Shown in pieces: positions 62,060-64,000 of a stretch of 64,000 nucleotides of DNA; the stretch's first letter is position 1; each line of letters starts with the position of its first letter. Position numbers and translations under genes: made by a program. Source of the DNA: Ignavibacteria bacterium (GTDB taxonomy: Bacteria > Bacteroidota > Ignavibacteria > Tepidaquicellales > Tepidaquicellaceae); contig JADJWZ010000008.1 of assembly GCA_016716125.1 (NCBI GenBank), positions 124,001 through 188,000 of the forward strand, read 5' to 3'. The notes beneath the pieces are model-generated. The model was not told the DNA's origin. It worked only from the letters and a program-made list of their open reading frames with translations, and did not search any database.

Positions 62060-63724
62060 TTATGCAAATTGTCTGATCTGCTCATCTTTCGTTTCTGTAT
62101 CTGATGAGATTAGCTCTTCCGGTAAAACAAAATCACCTCCGTCTGATATTCTGTCGCAGAGAAAATCCATATACTTGTTTTTTCCGGGAAGAAGCCCTTC
62201 GAGATTTGTAAAATCAATATAGAGATCATCTTTTACTGCCGGTGTAAGAGGAATCTGTTTTCTTATAAAATATGTATATGCATATTTCAAAGACAATTCC
62301 TGCATTACGCTGTCCAGATGTTTTATCTCTGATGCTTTTTTTAATAATGTTTCATAATTGTCTTTATCTCTTCCGTCATATGTAAATCCTTTACCGGAAT
62401 AATGTGCGTCTCCTGCAAGTATCACCGGCTTTCCCTGAATCGAGAGCTCAAGTCCACCTGTACCCATTACCGTTACAGCGCCGTCAAGTAAGTTATAAAA
62501 ATCAAGTGGACTCAGATCGTCATCCATCTTTATTACTTTAATGTGATCCGGCATATCCGGAAAATTTATCTCCAGATATTTCTGGCAGCCCGTTTCCGGA
62601 TTATCATTCAGTTCTGACGGATGAATCTTTATAAGCCATTGGACGTCTGTTACATTCCATATGATCCTTACAGTCTCGCCAAGCCACTCATCAAAATTTT
62701 TATATATCATAGGAAAGTAATCCGAAGCGGCATCCCAGTTTATATGAGTCATAATACCCCATACAGGTTTTCCTTTCTCCAGTCCGTATCTCGAATATAA
62801 AGAATCTGTCTCACCTTTGTATTCTTTCAATAATCCTTTCAAATCCTGAGTAACGTTTTCCTTATATCTGTTTGATAAAAATTTTATTAATCTTCTTTTC
62901 ATACTTTCTGTCAACGGCTCTTTAATTATATTTTTCCATGAGCTGTTATGCAGGGTCAGAAAAGTTTCCCGGAAATTATTTACAATTCCAAAAAAGAAAT
63001 GCGCCGTAAGATAACAGCATATGTATGAGATCACCGGTATCTCCCTGCTGAGTGAAGTTGTAAGAGCCGGACCCCAGTCAGCATAAATGCCGTGAGACAT
63101 ATATACTCTTGCGGGTTTTATTTTATCCAGTACATTTGTTGAAGTTTCAGAAACTATAAGCACTGTAAATGCATACTCTCTTAATATTTCTTCATAACCT
63201 GAAAATGAAGCTCCCCGCGTATGTCTCAGCATTGCTGATTCAAGATTGTTACCGAGTTTATATCCGTTCAGTGATAATGATTTGTAATTATCGCAATTTA
63301 TTCCCTTCGAGAGCTTTCTTAACTCTGCGGTTTTTTCGGTAGTTATATGCTCGCTCATGTATGAATACTCAACACCTAAATTTTCCAGCACAGCTGAATT
63401 TTGTCTGATACATGCTTTACAGTATTTTCCCCAATCCTTTACTTCCACTTCCGGCTGATCGACTCTCCTCGCGCAGGCTTTAAATACACCGTCACATAAT
63501 ACCGTATGAACTTTCTTACCGCGCAGTTTCAATGAAGCAGCAATTATTCCTTCAATATTAGTTTGTATTAACATTCCTCCGGCAGACCAGAACAATATCT
63601 TTTCCGGATCTTCCGACGGTGAAATTCCTTTGCTGTATAATTTTCTTAATTTATTCTTCCGGTTAAGATCTTTAATGAATTTAAATCTTAATAACCGGCT
63701 TTTTAGGAATTCAACTGGATTCAA
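62060..63724 (-). CDS. KpsS/LipB-like capsule polysaccharide biosynthesis protein
   Basis: A 554-residue protein with LFWSAGGMLIQTNIEGIIAA at the start of a GT-B-like domain, HGIYADWGPA in the middle, and IKIHPSELNDNPE plus TVMGTGGLELSIQGKPVILAGD later. The last two are the Capsule_synth (PF05159) motifs of KpsS/KpsC-type Kdo transferases and related capsule proteins. It is longer than typical KpsS by about 150 residues, with an N-terminal cysteine cluster in KYCKACIRQN. A Kdo-like or other retaining sugar transfer to a lipid is possible. TTG start at 63724. Confidence 0.65.
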   Translation of the reverse strand: MNPVEFLKSRLLRFKFIKDLNRKNKLRKLYSKGISPSEDPEKILFWSAGGMLIQTNIEGIIAASLKLRGKKVHTVLCDGVFKACARRVDQPEVEVKDWGKYCKACIRQNSAVLENLGVEYSYMSEHITTEKTAELRKLSKGINCDNYKSLSLNGYKLGNNLESAMLRHTRGASFSGYEEILREYAFTVLIVSETSTNVLDKIKPARVYMSHGIYADWGPALTTSLSREIPVISYICCYLTAHFFFGIVNNFRETFLTLHNSSWKNIIKEPLTESMKRRLIKFLSNRYKENVTQDLKGLLKEYKGETDSLYSRYGLEKGKPVWGIMTHINWDAASDYFPMIYKNFDEWLGETVRIIWNVTDVQWLIKIHPSELNDNPETGCQKYLEINFPDMPDHIKVIKMDDDLSPLDFYNLLDGAVTVMGTGGLELSIQGKPVILAGDAHYSGKGFTYDGRDKDNYETLLKKASEIKHLDSVMQELSLKYAYTYFIRKQIPLTPAVKDDLYIDFTNLEGLLPGKNKYMDFLCDRISDGGDFVLPEELISSDTETKDEQIRQFA

Positions 63725-63742
63725 AAATTACTTAGTCTATTT

Positions 63743-64000
63743 TTAAATTTTGGGGATAGGATTTACTCCTTCAGGTATCAATCCGTTTTTTCTGAGATGA
63801 TCCGTAAATCTGAATAAAAGCAGATCGTTATATTTTCTTGCAGCTATCTGAACTCCAAAAGGCAATCCGGAGGGAGAGACAAATACAGGACAACTTACTA
63901 CCGGTAAATGACTTAACGTCCACATAAGCGAAGGGTCAGGCTTTTCACTCTCATCTCTTGGCGGCGCTTCGCCTGCAGTGCTTAGGGAAATTATAATATC
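63743..64000 (-). CDS. Amidase-signature family protein, C-terminal fragment (5' end outside window)
   Basis: The frame is open from the stop at 63743 to the window edge. The visible 85 codons include TAGEAPPRDES, a P-S-L-M-W-T-L segment, LPVVSCPVFV and GLPFGVQIAARKYND, the conserved C-terminal end of GatA-like amidases. The catalytic Ser-Ser-Lys part would lie upstream, outside the window. Its role in the polysaccharide locus is unclear; it may mark the border of the cluster on this side. Confidence 0.8.
   Translation of the reverse strand, partial: DIIISLSTAGEAPPRDESEKPDPSLMWTLSHLPVVSCPVFVSPSGLPFGVQIAARKYNDLLLFRFTDHLRKNGLIPEGVNPIPKI

Noticed and set aside
1..64000. Mobile elements, CRISPR arrays, rRNA or tRNA genes
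   Set aside because: No transposase, integrase, evenly spaced repeat array or structural RNA could be recognised on either strand.

Overview
The window is one continuous polysaccharide-biosynthesis locus of about 62 kb. Every gene I can support lies on the minus strand, so transcription runs from position 64000 towards position 1. The DNA is AT-rich. Genes overlap by 1-50 bp or sit a few bases apart, and no gap without a gene exceeds 300 bp. Lineage evidence is weak: a C-terminal-tyrosine outer-membrane barrel, a secreted Asp-box (BNR) protein, mostly weak ribosome binding sites and a lipid-linked glycan locus with DUF4910 and WbqC genes. These suit the Bacteroidota/Chlorobiota assemblage, perhaps an Ignavibacteria-like organism. 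That is an inference; no rRNA or ribosomal marker is present.

Layout in transcription order. (1) 64000-63743: end of an amidase, possibly the chromosomal flank. (2) 63724-60371: KpsS/LipB-like capsule protein, SDR, family 2 glycosyltransferase. (3) 60361-55590: a phosphonate module, made of PEP mutase with a fused N-terminal cytidylyltransferase, phosphonopyruvate decarboxylase, phosphonoacetaldehyde-reductase-like dehydrogenase and a TagF-like CDP-alditol phosphotransferase. This predicts a CMP-activated 2-hydroxyethylphosphonate moved onto a glycan. (4) 55587-51189: AAC(3)-fold N-acyltransferase, DUF4910 protein, RMD-like reductase with an altered catalytic motif, and a Wzt-type ABC ATPase without a permease. 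(5) 51065-45414: glycosyltransferase, cupin, two sugar aminotransferases around a Gfo/Idh/MocA oxidoreductase, sulfotransferase. (6) 45405-30584: methyltransferases, many GT2/GT4 enzymes, a 840-residue double-GT4 fusion, a NodB-like deacetylase and an AsnB-like protein without a glutaminase domain. (7) 30582-23734: WbqC, NeuD/PglD-like acyltransferase, beta-propeller glycosidase-like protein, WecE, GT39, deacetylase and a GNAT with no canonical start codon. (8) 23712-14292: glycosyltransferases, Wzy/WaaL-like membrane protein, CapK-like adenylate-forming enzyme, formyltransferase-like protein. (9) 14295-5122: UDP-glucuronate 4-epimerase, AsnB, methyltransferases, acetyltransferase, DPM1-like GT2, GT39, PglE-like aminotransferase and PglC-like initiating transferase. 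(10) 4945-1: PglF-like dehydratase, Wzi-like barrel and a secreted Asp-box protein cut by the window edge.

Together these genes make nucleotide sugars (bacillosamine-like amino sugar, 4-amino-4,6-dideoxygalactose, perosamine-like sugar, galacturonic acid and probably its amide, a 3-amino sugar). They assemble them on a lipid carrier with about twenty glycosyltransferases, and decorate them with acetyl, possibly formyl, methyl, sulfate and phosphonate groups. The gene content exceeds one normal repeat unit, so the locus may build more than one glycan. No Wzx flippase, Wzm permease, Wza or Wzc is visible. The most interesting points are the phosphonate-decoration module, a reductase with FxxxR in place of YxxxK, about twenty TTG start codons and a probable ATA start.
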